A stretch of DNA of 14,294 bases from Deltaproteobacteria bacterium (GTDB lineage Bacteria; Myxococcota_A; UBA9042; DTJE01). The stretch spans positions 1 to 14,294 of the forward strand of contig JAADHL010000021.1 of NCBI GenBank assembly GCA_013151875.1, written 5' to 3'. Positions 6,471 to 13,681 of the stretch are shown one piece after another (within the stretch, counting starts at the first letter, position 1; each line of letters starts with the position of its first letter). Below the pieces are notes generated by a model, which was not told where the DNA came from, made no database searches, and worked only from the letters and a program-made list of their open reading frames with translations. The translations under genes were made by a program, and so were the position numbers.

Positions 6471-7193
6471 ATGAATGCACATCGTCGGGCGATGGTCCTG
6501 TATCTGGTATGCGCGATGTTCATCGCCTCGCCGGCGTCGGCCATAGGAGGTCCGGGAGGGCGGGTTACTGAAGTCGTGCCCTACAAGGGCAGGATGGTTG
6601 ATGAGGCCGGAAAGCCCGTCAGCGGGATCTTCCCCATTACCTTCAAACTCTACAGGGGCGTAAAAGCCCACAAGGCCATGTGGTCCGAATCACTATGGGT
6701 GGCCGTGGACCGCGGCGTGTATACCGTTCAGCTCGGTGAAAAAAAGAAACTGCCCGCGGGCAAGGACCTTTCGAAGTATGTCCTGGGGGTTGAAATAAAG
6801 GGTCTGGGGGAAGTGGCCCGCGAGCCGTTCATGGTCAAGGGACAGCCAACGCCGGCGCCCAGACTGGCACGCCCTCCCGCCGCGTCATCAGGGGGTGGAA
6901 CCAAGTACGCCGACACGGCCGGATACGCGGTGGAGGCCGACCACGCCAAGAATGCGGACAGGATCCAGAACCTGACGATCGACGACATAACCAGGAAGGT
7001 CATCGAGGAAAGCGTGGGCGCAAGCCGGACCAGAATCGGGAAGGCACGCCGCTATGGCGAACGCGTCGGCGGGCCCGGAGGCACATCAGAGTACAATGAA
7101 AACTGCCCCAGGGGTTACGTCATGACCGGGATCAGGGGAGGTGCCGGTATATACCTGGATTCGATCCAGATTGTCTGCTCACCCATCGAGTAA
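6471..7193 (+). CDS. Secreted protein of unknown function, stalk-and-cap architecture
   Basis: I do not recognise this as a named protein. The 240 residues begin with a signal peptide (cleavage likely after SPASA, residue 24), so it is exported. Residues ~33-90 (VVPYKGRMVDEAGKPVSG, FKLYRG, MWSESLWVAVDRGVYTVQLG) resemble a beta-rich domain common in bacterial surface proteins, usually followed by a PYAxxAxxA stretch. Here residues 146-165 (KYADTAGYAVEADHAKNADR) give that alanine-periodic pattern, as in trimeric stalks. A Pro/Gly-rich linker spans ~125-143. The last ~45 residues (GERVGGPGG, CPRGYVMTGIRGGAGIYLDSIQIVC) look like a jacalin-like or VMO-type glycine-rich beta fold, with Cys212 and Cys236 poised for a disulfide. 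GGAGG 6461-6465 fits ATG 6471, two bases after the RDD stop. Confidence 0.75.
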   Translation: MNAHRRAMVLYLVCAMFIASPASAIGGPGGRVTEVVPYKGRMVDEAGKPVSGIFPITFKLYRGVKAHKAMWSESLWVAVDRGVYTVQLGEKKKLPAGKDLSKYVLGVEIKGLGEVAREPFMVKGQPTPAPRLARPPAASSGGGTKYADTAGYAVEADHAKNADRIQNLTIDDITRKVIEESVGASRTRIGKARRYGERVGGPGGTSEYNENCPRGYVMTGIRGGAGIYLDSIQIVCSPIE

Positions 7194-7202
7194 CCGAACG
7201 GC

Positions 7203-8381
7203 TCAGCGAAAGGCCGCCCGGATCCTTTCAGCGGCGGCCTTCACGTCTTCCAGGGGCGGGACCAGGGCGAAACGAACGTGATCCGCCCCGGGGTTCGAAC
7301 CGTCGGAAAGCGCCTCGCCCAGCGCGGCTCCGGGCGTCGCCACGACCGCTGACTCTGGTTCCAGCAGTCGTTTGGCGAAATCCACACCGGACATCCCCAC
7401 GGGCGCCCTGGGCCATACGTACAGGGTTGCGGCAGGGACATCCACTTCACATCCCACATCTCGCAGGGCCTCCACCAGCACGTCTCTTTTTGAACGGTAG
7501 GACGCCCTCATCACCTCGACGTGGGCCTCATCGGAAAGGGCCGCGACCGCCGCGTCCTGGATGAAGTCGGCGGTCCCGGAATCCACATTCGTCTTCAGTT
7601 TCCTGAACAGGTCGATGACCCTGGAATCGCCGCACACCCAACCCACACGATATCCCGTCATGGCCGAGCGCTTGGACAAGGACTGAAAGACCACCACGCC
7701 TTCCCTTCCGAATTCCAGAATGGACCTGGGGGGGCCATCGAACCATATCTCCGAGTACGCCTCGTCGGACGCCACGACGAGGTCCCACCTGGAGGCGAAC
7801 TCCAGGAGTTCAGGCCAGAAGGAATCAGGGGCCACGCATCCGGTCGGCGAGTTGGGGTAGTTCACCCAGATCAGACGCGCCTTTTCCAGGACATCGTCCG
7901 GAACGGCGCCCAGGTCGGGCAGATAGTCGTTGTCGGCGCGTATTGGATAGAACCACGGCTCGCCGCCGGCGAATACCGTTCCCCGGTTGTACGGAGGGTA
8001 TCCTGGGCTCGGGCACAGGACCAGATCGCCGGGTTCCAGCAGGGCGTTGGGAAAATTGAACACCGCCTCCTTGGAGCCGATGGTCGCGCATATCTCGCGA
8101 TCCGGGTCGAGGCTCACGCCGAACCTGCGCAGATTCCATTCGGCCACTGCAACGCGGTATTTCCGAGACCCGACGTAGCTTGGATACCCGGACGCTGCGT
8201 GGCGGTCGGCTGCTTCCTTGAGCGCGTTCCTCACCAGGGCGGGCGTCGGGTCAGTCGGGTCGCCCACCCCGAAATCGATTGGGCGGACGCCCTTCTTCCT
8301 CAACGCGTCCACCATGCGGTCCACCTCGGCAAACGGGTAGCCTGAAATGGTCGCGATCCTGGACGACGGTCTGATGTCCAT
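7203..8381 (-). CDS. PLP-dependent aminotransferase, DapL/DapC-like
   Basis: This is a class I/II fold-type I aminotransferase of 392 residues. The PLP lysine is Lys237 in SLSKRSAMTGYRVGW. Asn177 in NYPNSPTG, and Asp206 and Tyr209 in SDEAYSE, are the expected cofactor contacts, and GDPTDPTP and YPSYVGSRKYR fit the N-terminal substrate region. SLSKRS resembles succinyl-diaminopimelate aminotransferase (DapC). YPFAEVDRMVDALRKKGVRPIDFGVGDPTDPTP and KTNVDSGTADFIQDAA resemble LL-diaminopimelate aminotransferase (DapL). Either would put it in lysine/peptidoglycan diaminopimelate synthesis, but alanine or other substrates cannot be excluded, so I give no symbol. It starts six bases after the rho stop, with GAGG 8385-8388 very close to the ATG, and is probably co-transcribed with rho. 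Confidence 0.85.
   Translation of the reverse strand: MDIRPSSRIATISGYPFAEVDRMVDALRKKGVRPIDFGVGDPTDPTPALVRNALKEAADRHAASGYPSYVGSRKYRVAVAEWNLRRFGVSLDPDREICATIGSKEAVFNFPNALLEPGDLVLCPSPGYPPYNRGTVFAGGEPWFYPIRADNDYLPDLGAVPDDVLEKARLIWVNYPNSPTGCVAPDSFWPELLEFASRWDLVVASDEAYSEIWFDGPPRSILEFGREGVVVFQSLSKRSAMTGYRVGWVCGDSRVIDLFRKLKTNVDSGTADFIQDAAVAALSDEAHVEVMRASYRSKRDVLVEALRDVGCEVDVPAATLYVWPRAPVGMSGVDFAKRLLEPESAVVATPGAALGEALSDGSNPGADHVRFALVPPLEDVKAAAERIRAAFR
7210..7241. terminator. Possible bidirectional terminator hairpin between convergent genes
   Basis: AAGGCCGCC 7210-7218 pairs perfectly with GGCGGCCTT 7233-7241 (nine pairs, 14-base loop). It lies 16 bases past the stop of the plus-strand secreted-protein gene and within the last codons of the minus-strand aminotransferase gene. 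Only short T-runs follow in either direction, so it is a weak intrinsic terminator, or just a roadblock at the meeting point of two transcripts. Confidence 0.35.
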
Positions 8382-8387
8382 CTGCCT

Positions 8388-9635
8388 CTACTGGTTCATT
8401 GAGCTCAGGAACTGGGCATTGGTGTCGTAGCGCGACAGCTTGTCGAGCAGGAACTCCAGGGCGTCCACCACGTTCAGCGGATGCAGCAACTGGCGAAGAA
8501 CCCAGACCCGGTTCAGGGTCATCGGGTCCAGCAGGAGTTCTTCCTTGCGGGTACCGCTCTTGTTGATGTCAAGGGTGGGGAAGATACGTTTTTCCATGAG
8601 CTTGCGATCCAGGTGCAGTTCGCAGTTGCCCGTGCCCTTGAACTCCTCGAAGATGACCTCGTCCATCCTGGACCCGGTATCGATCAGCGCCGTGCCGATG
8701 ATGGTCAGGGAGCCGCCCTCCTCGATGTTCCGGGCCGCGCCGAAGAAACGCTTGGGCTTGTGCAGCGCATTGGAATCGACGCCGCCGGAAAGGATCTTGC
8801 CGGACGGAGGCACCACGGTGTTGTAAGCGCGGGCCAGCCTGGTGATGGAGTCGATCAGGATGACCACGTCGCGCTTGTGCTCCACCAGGCGTTTGGCCTT
8901 TTCGATGACCATTTCGGCCACCTGCACGTGGCGGGCGGCTGGTTCGTCGAACGTGGACGAAACCACCTCGCCGGCAACGGTGCGGGCCATGTCGGTGACC
9001 TCTTCGGGCCGCTCGTCGATGAGCAGCACCATGATGTAGACCTCTTTGTGATTGGCTTCCATCGCATGCGCGAGGTCCTGCAGAAACACCGTCTTGCCGG
9101 TCCTGGGCGCCGCCACGATCAGTGTCCTCTGGCCCTTGCCCAAGGGACACAACAGGTCAATCACCCGTGTTGAGTAGTTCTTGGAATCGAACTCGAGGTT
9201 GAACTTTTCGTCCGGATACAGGGGCGTCAGATTCTCGAACATGGTCTTGGACTTGGCAACTTCGGTGTCCTCGAAGTTGATCGCCTCGACCTTGAGCAGG
9301 GCGAAATAGCGCTCGCCGTCCTTGGGAGGCCTGATCTGGCCGGATACGGTGTCACCGGTCTTGAGGCTGAAGCGACGAATCTGCGAAGGTGAAACGTAGA
9401 TGTCATCCGAACCCGGCAGATAGCTGGTGTCGGGCGCCCGCAGAAAGCCGAAGCCCTCGGGCAGCACCTGGAGGACGCCTTCGCCGTAGATCAGACCGTT
9501 CTGCTCGGTCTGGGCCTGAAGGATCGCGAAGATCAGTTCCTGCTTCCTGAGTCCCCTCGCGCTTTCGATCTTCAGGTCCTTGGCCAGGTCCAGCAGATCC
9601 GCGATCTTCATTTCCTTGAGTTCCGTGAGATTCAT
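8388..9635 (-). CDS. rho: Transcription termination factor Rho
   Basis: Rho is a hexameric RNA-dependent ATPase that ends transcription. The 415-residue protein lines up with E. coli Rho along its whole length. The N-terminal helical domain is MNLTELKEMKIADLL. The RNA-binding cold-shock domain includes GFGFLRAPDTSYLPGSDDIYVSPSQIRRF (62-89). Walker A is APRTGKT (176-182), with catalytic DERPEE (207-212) and Walker B VVILIDS (257-263). The Q- and R-loops lie in PSGKILSGGVD and EEFKGTGN. There is no insertion of the kind seen in actinobacterial Rho. Compared with E. coli APPKAGKTML, the Walker A region reads AAPRTGKTVF, placing Phe184 where E. coli has Leu187. CCTCC (9648-9652) gives a GGAGG 12 bases before the ATG. 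A strong promoter and a leader of about 237 bases lie upstream. Confidence 0.97.
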   Translation of the reverse strand: MNLTELKEMKIADLLDLAKDLKIESARGLRKQELIFAILQAQTEQNGLIYGEGVLQVLPEGFGFLRAPDTSYLPGSDDIYVSPSQIRRFSLKTGDTVSGQIRPPKDGERYFALLKVEAINFEDTEVAKSKTMFENLTPLYPDEKFNLEFDSKNYSTRVIDLLCPLGKGQRTLIVAAPRTGKTVFLQDLAHAMEANHKEVYIMVLLIDERPEEVTDMARTVAGEVVSSTFDEPAARHVQVAEMVIEKAKRLVEHKRDVVILIDSITRLARAYNTVVPPSGKILSGGVDSNALHKPKRFFGAARNIEEGGSLTIIGTALIDTGSRMDEVIFEEFKGTGNCELHLDRKLMEKRIFPTLDINKSGTRKEELLLDPMTLNRVWVLRQLLHPLNVVDALEFLLDKLSRYDTNAQFLSSMNQ

Positions 9636-9872
9636 CTTGCTTCTTTCCCTCCATTTATTAGCGATTTACCATTCATTTCGGGCTCAATGTCGCCTTGCGT
9701 CCGATACGTCCCTAAAAGACCGGCTTTCGATCCGCAGCAACCATCAAGGGTGGAATCCGGCTTCAACGATGTGGTTTCCGCACTACGACTGGTTGCGGTT
9801 CAATCGACCCTGTTCGAGTAACGAGCCTTTTGAAATGGGTTCAAGTCGGGAGAAATCCGGTCCCCGAAAAGC
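9636..9872 (-). promoter_or_regulatory. Long 5' leader of rho with a possible leader peptide
   Basis: The predicted rho RNA starts near 9872 and runs about 237 bases before the ATG, similar in scale to the leader through which E. coli rho attenuates its own synthesis. A 14-codon ORF (minus strand, 9676-9632, MNGKSLINGGKEAR) contains the rho ribosome binding site and ends with TGA overlapping the rho ATG as ATGA. It has no clear ribosome binding site of its own. I see only weak stems and no intrinsic terminator. The rest of the gap (9908-9990), after the glpK stop, holds no gene and no convincing glpK terminator, so glpK transcripts may read into rho. Confidence 0.4.
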
Positions 9873-9878
9873 AAAACA

Positions 9879-9907
9879 AATATACGGCTCGCTCACTCGG
9901 GTGTCAA
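9879..9907 (-). promoter_or_regulatory. Strong sigma70-type promoter of rho
   Basis: On the minus strand TTGACA (complement of 9902-9907) is a perfect -35, followed by a 17-base spacer and TATATT (complement of 9879-9884), 5/6 to the -10 consensus. The region upstream on the minus strand is AT-rich, like an UP element. It points at rho, and this is the best promoter in the window. Confidence 0.8.
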
Positions 9908-9990
9908 GATTAAATTACAGGTTTATTTTCAGGTCGTTCCTTTTTAATCCGATCCCTTTTCCAGATGGTTCCAACGGATTACATTGCGAT

Positions 9991-11481
9991 TCATCCCTGC
10001 AGGCTCCCGACCAGGTCCACAGCCCTGCGGAAACGCCCCAGGACCTCGTCACGCTGGGCCTGGGTATACGAGGGTTCGAACCGACGGTCGACCGCTACCA
10101 GTTCGGCCAGGGTGTCCATGTCCCACAGGCCGACTCCGAGTCCCGCCAGCGAGGCCGCGCCCATGGCAGTGGTGTCCAGGTTCTTCGGACGGACCACCGG
10201 CACGCCCAGGACATCGGCCTGGAACTGCATCAAAAGGCCGTTGGCGCTTGCCCCGCCGTCGACTCTGAGGTCCTTGAGGGGCTCTCCCAGGTCGTTAGCC
10301 ATGGCCTGAGCGAGGTCGGTAATCTGCATGGCGACGCCTTCCAGCACCGCCCTGGCGACGTGGCCCGACCCGGAAGACCGCGAAAGACCCACCAGACAGC
10401 CCCTGGCGTCCGGCTTCCAGTGCGGGGCCCCCAGTCCGGCCAACGCCGGCACGAAAATGACGCCCCCGCTGTCCTGGACGGTACCGGCCAGCGTCTCTAC
10501 CTCAGGCGCCGAAGATATGAGCCCCAGTTCGTCCCGAAGCCATTGCACCGCCGCGCCCGCGATGAAGCAACTGCCCTCGAGGGCGTAGCTCGTCCTGCCC
10601 TCCACGGTCCATGCCACCGTGGTCAGCAGACCGTGGTTCGAGGGCACCGGACGCTGGCCCGTGTTCACCAACAGGAACGCCCCGGTCCCGAAGGTGCACT
10701 TGGACTGCCCCGACCCGAAGCACGTCTGCCCGAACAGGGCCGCCTGCTGATCCCCGGCCACCCCGGCTATCGGAACGCCGTCGGGCAGAAAGTCCAGTCC
10801 CTTCGTAACGCCGAACACCCCGGCCGACGGCCGTATTTCGGGCAGCACGGCCGCGGGTACGTCCAGGGCCGCCAGGAGGTCCTCTTCATACGCCAGCGAC
10901 CTCAAATCCATCAGAAGGGTACGCGACGCGTTCGATACGTCCGTCACGTGGGACGCGCCTCCGGTGAGCCTGAATATCAGAAATGAATCCACGGTCCCGA
11001 AACAGACACTGCCGGCCTCGGCATCGGCTCGAAGGCCGGCGACGTTGTCGAGGAGCCACCTGATCTTGGTTCCCGAGAAATAGGGATCCAGGACAAGGCC
11101 CGTACGCTGCCTGAACATCGGCTCGACCCCATCCTCCTTCATGCGTCCGCACATGTCCGCCGTGCGTCGGCACTGCCATACGATGCCGTTGTATCGGGGC
11201 GCGCCCGTGCCGCGGTCCCACGGGATGGTGGTTTCACGCTGGTTGGTGATGCCGATCGCTGCGCAATCCCCGCCGTGGACGCCGGCGGCCTCCATCGCCT
11301 GGCGGGCGGACAGACACGTGGTCGACCATATCGATTCTGGGTCATGTTCGACCCAACCGGGTTGAGGATATATCTGGGGGATCTCGTTCGAGGCCTTCGC
11401 AAGCACCGACAGGTCTTGTCCGACCACAACGGCGGTCGTGGCGGTGGTTCCCTGATCCAGGGCAAGCACGAACTTGGACAT
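9991..11481 (-). CDS. glpK: Glycerol kinase
   Basis: GlpK phosphorylates glycerol to sn-glycerol 3-phosphate with ATP in the cytoplasm. The 496-residue length matches the family. FGGY-family signatures are present: the phosphate-binding ALDQGTT (residues 7-13), glycerol contacts Arg82-Glu83 in ITNQRETT and Tyr134 in DPYFSGTK, and the catalytic base Asp244 in VAGDQQAALFG. GTGAFLLVNTG and the C-terminal LRVDGGASANGLLMQFQAD block form the ATP site. It aligns with E. coli GlpK throughout. ATG 11481 is preceded by a near-perfect AAAGGAGGTG (complement of 11486-11495); the frame runs open further upstream, but those codons overlap the divergent gene. No glpF, glpD or glpR lies in the window, so glpK stands alone here. 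Confidence 0.96.
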   Translation of the reverse strand: MSKFVLALDQGTTATTAVVVGQDLSVLAKASNEIPQIYPQPGWVEHDPESIWSTTCLSARQAMEAAGVHGGDCAAIGITNQRETTIPWDRGTGAPRYNGIVWQCRRTADMCGRMKEDGVEPMFRQRTGLVLDPYFSGTKIRWLLDNVAGLRADAEAGSVCFGTVDSFLIFRLTGGASHVTDVSNASRTLLMDLRSLAYEEDLLAALDVPAAVLPEIRPSAGVFGVTKGLDFLPDGVPIAGVAGDQQAALFGQTCFGSGQSKCTFGTGAFLLVNTGQRPVPSNHGLLTTVAWTVEGRTSYALEGSCFIAGAAVQWLRDELGLISSAPEVETLAGTVQDSGGVIFVPALAGLGAPHWKPDARGCLVGLSRSSGSGHVARAVLEGVAMQITDLAQAMANDLGEPLKDLRVDGGASANGLLMQFQADVLGVPVVRPKNLDTTAMGAASLAGLGVGLWDMDTLAELVAVDRRFEPSYTQAQRDEVLGRFRRAVDLVGSLQG

Positions 11482-11506
11482 GTGACACCTCCTTTCCGAT
11501 TGAGGC

Positions 11507-11535
11507 GTTATACTCAAAGCCATGGAACCTTGCAA
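11507..11535 (-). promoter_or_regulatory. Promoter of glpK, overlapping the divergent kinase gene
   Basis: On the minus strand TTGCAA (complement of 11530-11535, 4/6) is followed by a 17-base spacer and TATAAC (complement of 11507-11512, 5/6). Transcription would begin near 11500, giving a 5' leader of about 19 bases that holds the ribosome binding site. The -35 lies inside the first codons of the plus-strand kinase gene, and TATA 11509-11512 is shared with that gene's own -10. Confidence 0.55.
11509..11514 (+). promoter_or_regulatory. -10 element for the hybrid kinase gene, probably leaderless
   Basis: TATACT (5/6) would start transcription around 11519-11522, which is at or just before the ATG (11522). 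No ribosome binding site precedes that ATG at normal distance; the nearest GAGG is at 11502-11505, 16 bases away and upstream of the predicted start site. No good -35 is seen at 16-18 base spacing. Confidence 0.4.
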
Positions 11536-13570
11536 CGACGCGCAAACTGAACGGTCCCAACGTCTTGATCGACTCGTCGCGATACTCGACGGGATCGCAA
11601 CCATGGAAGATATATCGTCCATCACCAGGACCATCTGTCACGGCGTGGTCGAGATCACCGGCATGCCTTTCGGCTGGGTTGCGGCCCTGGACGCGACGCG
11701 CCGCGTTTCATCAAAGCCGTCTCACCACTCGACCGACGGCAACCTTTTGCAGCACCTTCTGACGGACCATGTTGACGACACCGTGTCGTCGCTGGTCGGC
11801 TGGATTCCGGTTGGTGGAATGGTGCTGTCCATGGAGCCCGGCGGGGACGACCCGGACTGGATCGACGCCGAAATCTGCAGAAAGGCCGGGCTTTCCCGCC
11901 TTCTTCTGCAACCGATTGCCGCGGCGGGCATAACCGAGGGTTTCATCATGCTGGGCGGGGGGTCTGACCCCCTCACCAGTGACCTCGCCGCGGACGTCAG
12001 GTTCTTTGCGACATCCGTCTCTCTGGCCATTCAGCAGGCCATGTCCTTCGCGGAACTGAAACGCTCGGAAAAGGACATCGTCAAGCACAGAACCAGCAGG
12101 CTGCGGGTGCTTCGCCAGTGGGCCTCCACCATCGACGCCATGGATTCCATGTTCGTCATCACTGACACGAAGGGTTTCATCACCCGACTCAACCGCTCGG
12201 TCGCGGACAGGCTCGAACTGAAATTCCAGGACATCATCGGACAGGAGATGTCGCGTTTCTTCGGCGACCTTCCCCAGATCGAGGAATCAAAACAGGGGCT
12301 GATTCCAAAGACTTCCGAAGTCACCGTTCCATTCATCGACGGCATCTACGAGTTGTCCTGCTTTCCGAACCTGGGTCCCGAAGGCGAACGGATAGGGATG
12401 ATCTTCATCTTCCGGGACGTCACCGAGGAAAAGCGGATTCGCGAACACCTCCTGGAGGCGGAAAAGCTGACGACGCTGTCCGCGGTGCTCAGCGGCGTCG
12501 CGCACGAGATGAACAACCCACTGGCCGCGGTGATGGGTTTCGCACAATTGGCCCAGGAACTGACCACCGAGCCTCAGGTTCAGGAGTGTCTGTCCACCGT
12601 GTTGGTGGAATCCGAACACGTATCCCGGATAGTCAGGAATCTTCTGGCCTTCGCGCGGAGGTCCCGCCCGTTTCTGGCGCCCGTTTCCATGTCCGAAGTC
12701 ATCGCCGGCTCGATAGACCTGGTCAGTTACGAGATGAAGGTGGCCAACATTGATCTGACCACCAATGTGCCCGACGACCTGGCCGACGTCCTGGGCGATG
12801 AACAGCAACTCAAACAGGCCATCGTGGCGATGCTGCTGTTTCTGGCCGGTTCCATACGCCGCGGGGCCGGCAAGGGCGCAATCACGGCCTCGGCTTCGCA
12901 CGATCCCGATGATCGGGTGCGCATCGAGATTTCCGGTGACGGGGTGCGCATGGACCCCAAAGAAATATCCGATGTCTTCGTGCTGCCCTCCACCGGGGCC
13001 CCGGAGGAGTCGGCGAACCGGGTGGGACTGGCCATGGCCTACGGAACAGTGACCCAGCACGGGGGTATGATCACGGCATCGGGAAAGCCGGACGGCGGTT
13101 TCGTGTTCGCCATGGACTTTCCGGCCGTTGCCGAAGCCGACCAGCCCACTGAATCCAGACCAGAGGACATTCTACTGAACGCCAAGGGTCTGAAGGCCCT
13201 TGTGGTGGACGACGATGAGGTGGCCGCCAGGCTCGTGTCCAACGTCCTGAGGATGGCGGGCGCAACCGTCGACGTTGTGTCCAATGGAAAACTGGCGTGG
13301 GAATCCGCGACCGGCAATCGGTACGATCTGCTCGTCACGGACCTCAGAATGCCGGGCCTGGATGGTCGCGGCCTGCTGGAAAGGCTGGTCGAGGACGGCA
13401 ACCCGCTGGCGCGCCGGGCCGTGCTGATGACCGGGGATGTTCTGAGCATTGAAACCACGGAATTTCTCGAGTCTTCGGGCCTTCCGTGCATCACCAAACC
13501 GTTCACGCTGTCCGCCGTTCGCCGCACGATCAGGGATGTCCTGGAAGGTCCCGGCGAAAGCGAAAACTGA
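11522..13570 (+). CDS. Hybrid sensor histidine kinase (GAF-PAS-HisKA-degenerate ATPase-REC)
   Basis: A 682-residue cytoplasmic-looking signalling protein without a signal peptide or membrane span. Domains in order: GAF-like (~15-175), short helix, PAS (~200-300, FVITDTKGFITRLNRSVADRLEL), HisKA (~313-380) with phospho-acceptor His328 in SGVAHEMNNPLAAVMGFAQL, an ATPase-like domain (~385-535) and a C-terminal receiver (~557-675). The receiver is intact: Asp563-565, acceptor Asp607 (TDLRMPG), Thr637 and Lys659 (TKPF). The ATPase domain is not. The N-box Asn positions are Ala436 and Phe440, the G1 Asp is Gly472 (SGDGVRM instead of SDNGxGI), and the G2 box GxGLGL reads ANRVGL. It may therefore not bind ATP normally and may act as a phosphatase, phosphotransfer hub or kinase partner. 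No separate response regulator gene lies beside it. Confidence 0.88.
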   Translation: MEPCNDAQTERSQRLDRLVAILDGIATMEDISSITRTICHGVVEITGMPFGWVAALDATRRVSSKPSHHSTDGNLLQHLLTDHVDDTVSSLVGWIPVGGMVLSMEPGGDDPDWIDAEICRKAGLSRLLLQPIAAAGITEGFIMLGGGSDPLTSDLAADVRFFATSVSLAIQQAMSFAELKRSEKDIVKHRTSRLRVLRQWASTIDAMDSMFVITDTKGFITRLNRSVADRLELKFQDIIGQEMSRFFGDLPQIEESKQGLIPKTSEVTVPFIDGIYELSCFPNLGPEGERIGMIFIFRDVTEEKRIREHLLEAEKLTTLSAVLSGVAHEMNNPLAAVMGFAQLAQELTTEPQVQECLSTVLVESEHVSRIVRNLLAFARRSRPFLAPVSMSEVIAGSIDLVSYEMKVANIDLTTNVPDDLADVLGDEQQLKQAIVAMLLFLAGSIRRGAGKGAITASASHDPDDRVRIEISGDGVRMDPKEISDVFVLPSTGAPEESANRVGLAMAYGTVTQHGGMITASGKPDGGFVFAMDFPAVAEADQPTESRPEDILLNAKGLKALVVDDDEVAARLVSNVLRMAGATVDVVSNGKLAWESATGNRYDLLVTDLRMPGLDGRGLLERLVEDGNPLARRAVLMTGDVLSIETTEFLESSGLPCITKPFTLSAVRRTIRDVLEGPGESEN

Positions 13571-13620
13571 AAATGCCCGCCTGCCTTTGCACGGACGGCC
13601 CCTGAAGACAAGCGAGTCGT

Positions 13621-13649
13621 TTGGATCGCCTGTTCAACATTGGTATCAT
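13621..13649 (+). promoter_or_regulatory. Promoter of the PilZ gene
   Basis: TTGGAT (13621-13626, 3/6) is followed by a 17-base spacer and TATCAT (13644-13649, 5/6) with an upstream TG at 13641-13642, making an extended -10. RNA would start near 13656, about 26 bases before the ATG. It lies in the 111-base gap after the kinase gene, where I see no clear terminator. Confidence 0.5.
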
Positions 13650-13681
13650 CCACCCGGTTTGAATGGTCCCCAAGGATAACG

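Noticed and set aside
7521..8345. A 274-codon plus-strand frame opposite the aminotransferase gene
   Set aside because: The minus strand encodes a full aminotransferase with all cofactor residues; the plus frame is a shadow.
9403..9654. An 83-codon minus-strand frame starting at an ATG within the rho ribosome binding region
   Set aside because: It overlaps the rho N-terminus in another frame and shows no domain; rho is certain in its own frame.
9908..9990. Stem AATCCG/CGGATT after the glpK stop as a terminator
   Set aside because: The loop is over 20 bases and an A-run rather than a T-run follows on the transcribed strand.
9580..10986. A 468-codon plus-strand open frame spanning the rho start, the gap and part of glpK
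   Set aside because: It lies antisense to two certain genes (rho and glpK), has no ribosome binding site and shows no recognisable domain. Long antisense frames are expected opposite high-GC coding sequence.
11603..11605. Later ATG as the start of the hybrid kinase gene
   Set aside because: It also lacks a ribosome binding site and would remove the first GAF helix; ATG 11522 matches the -10 position better.
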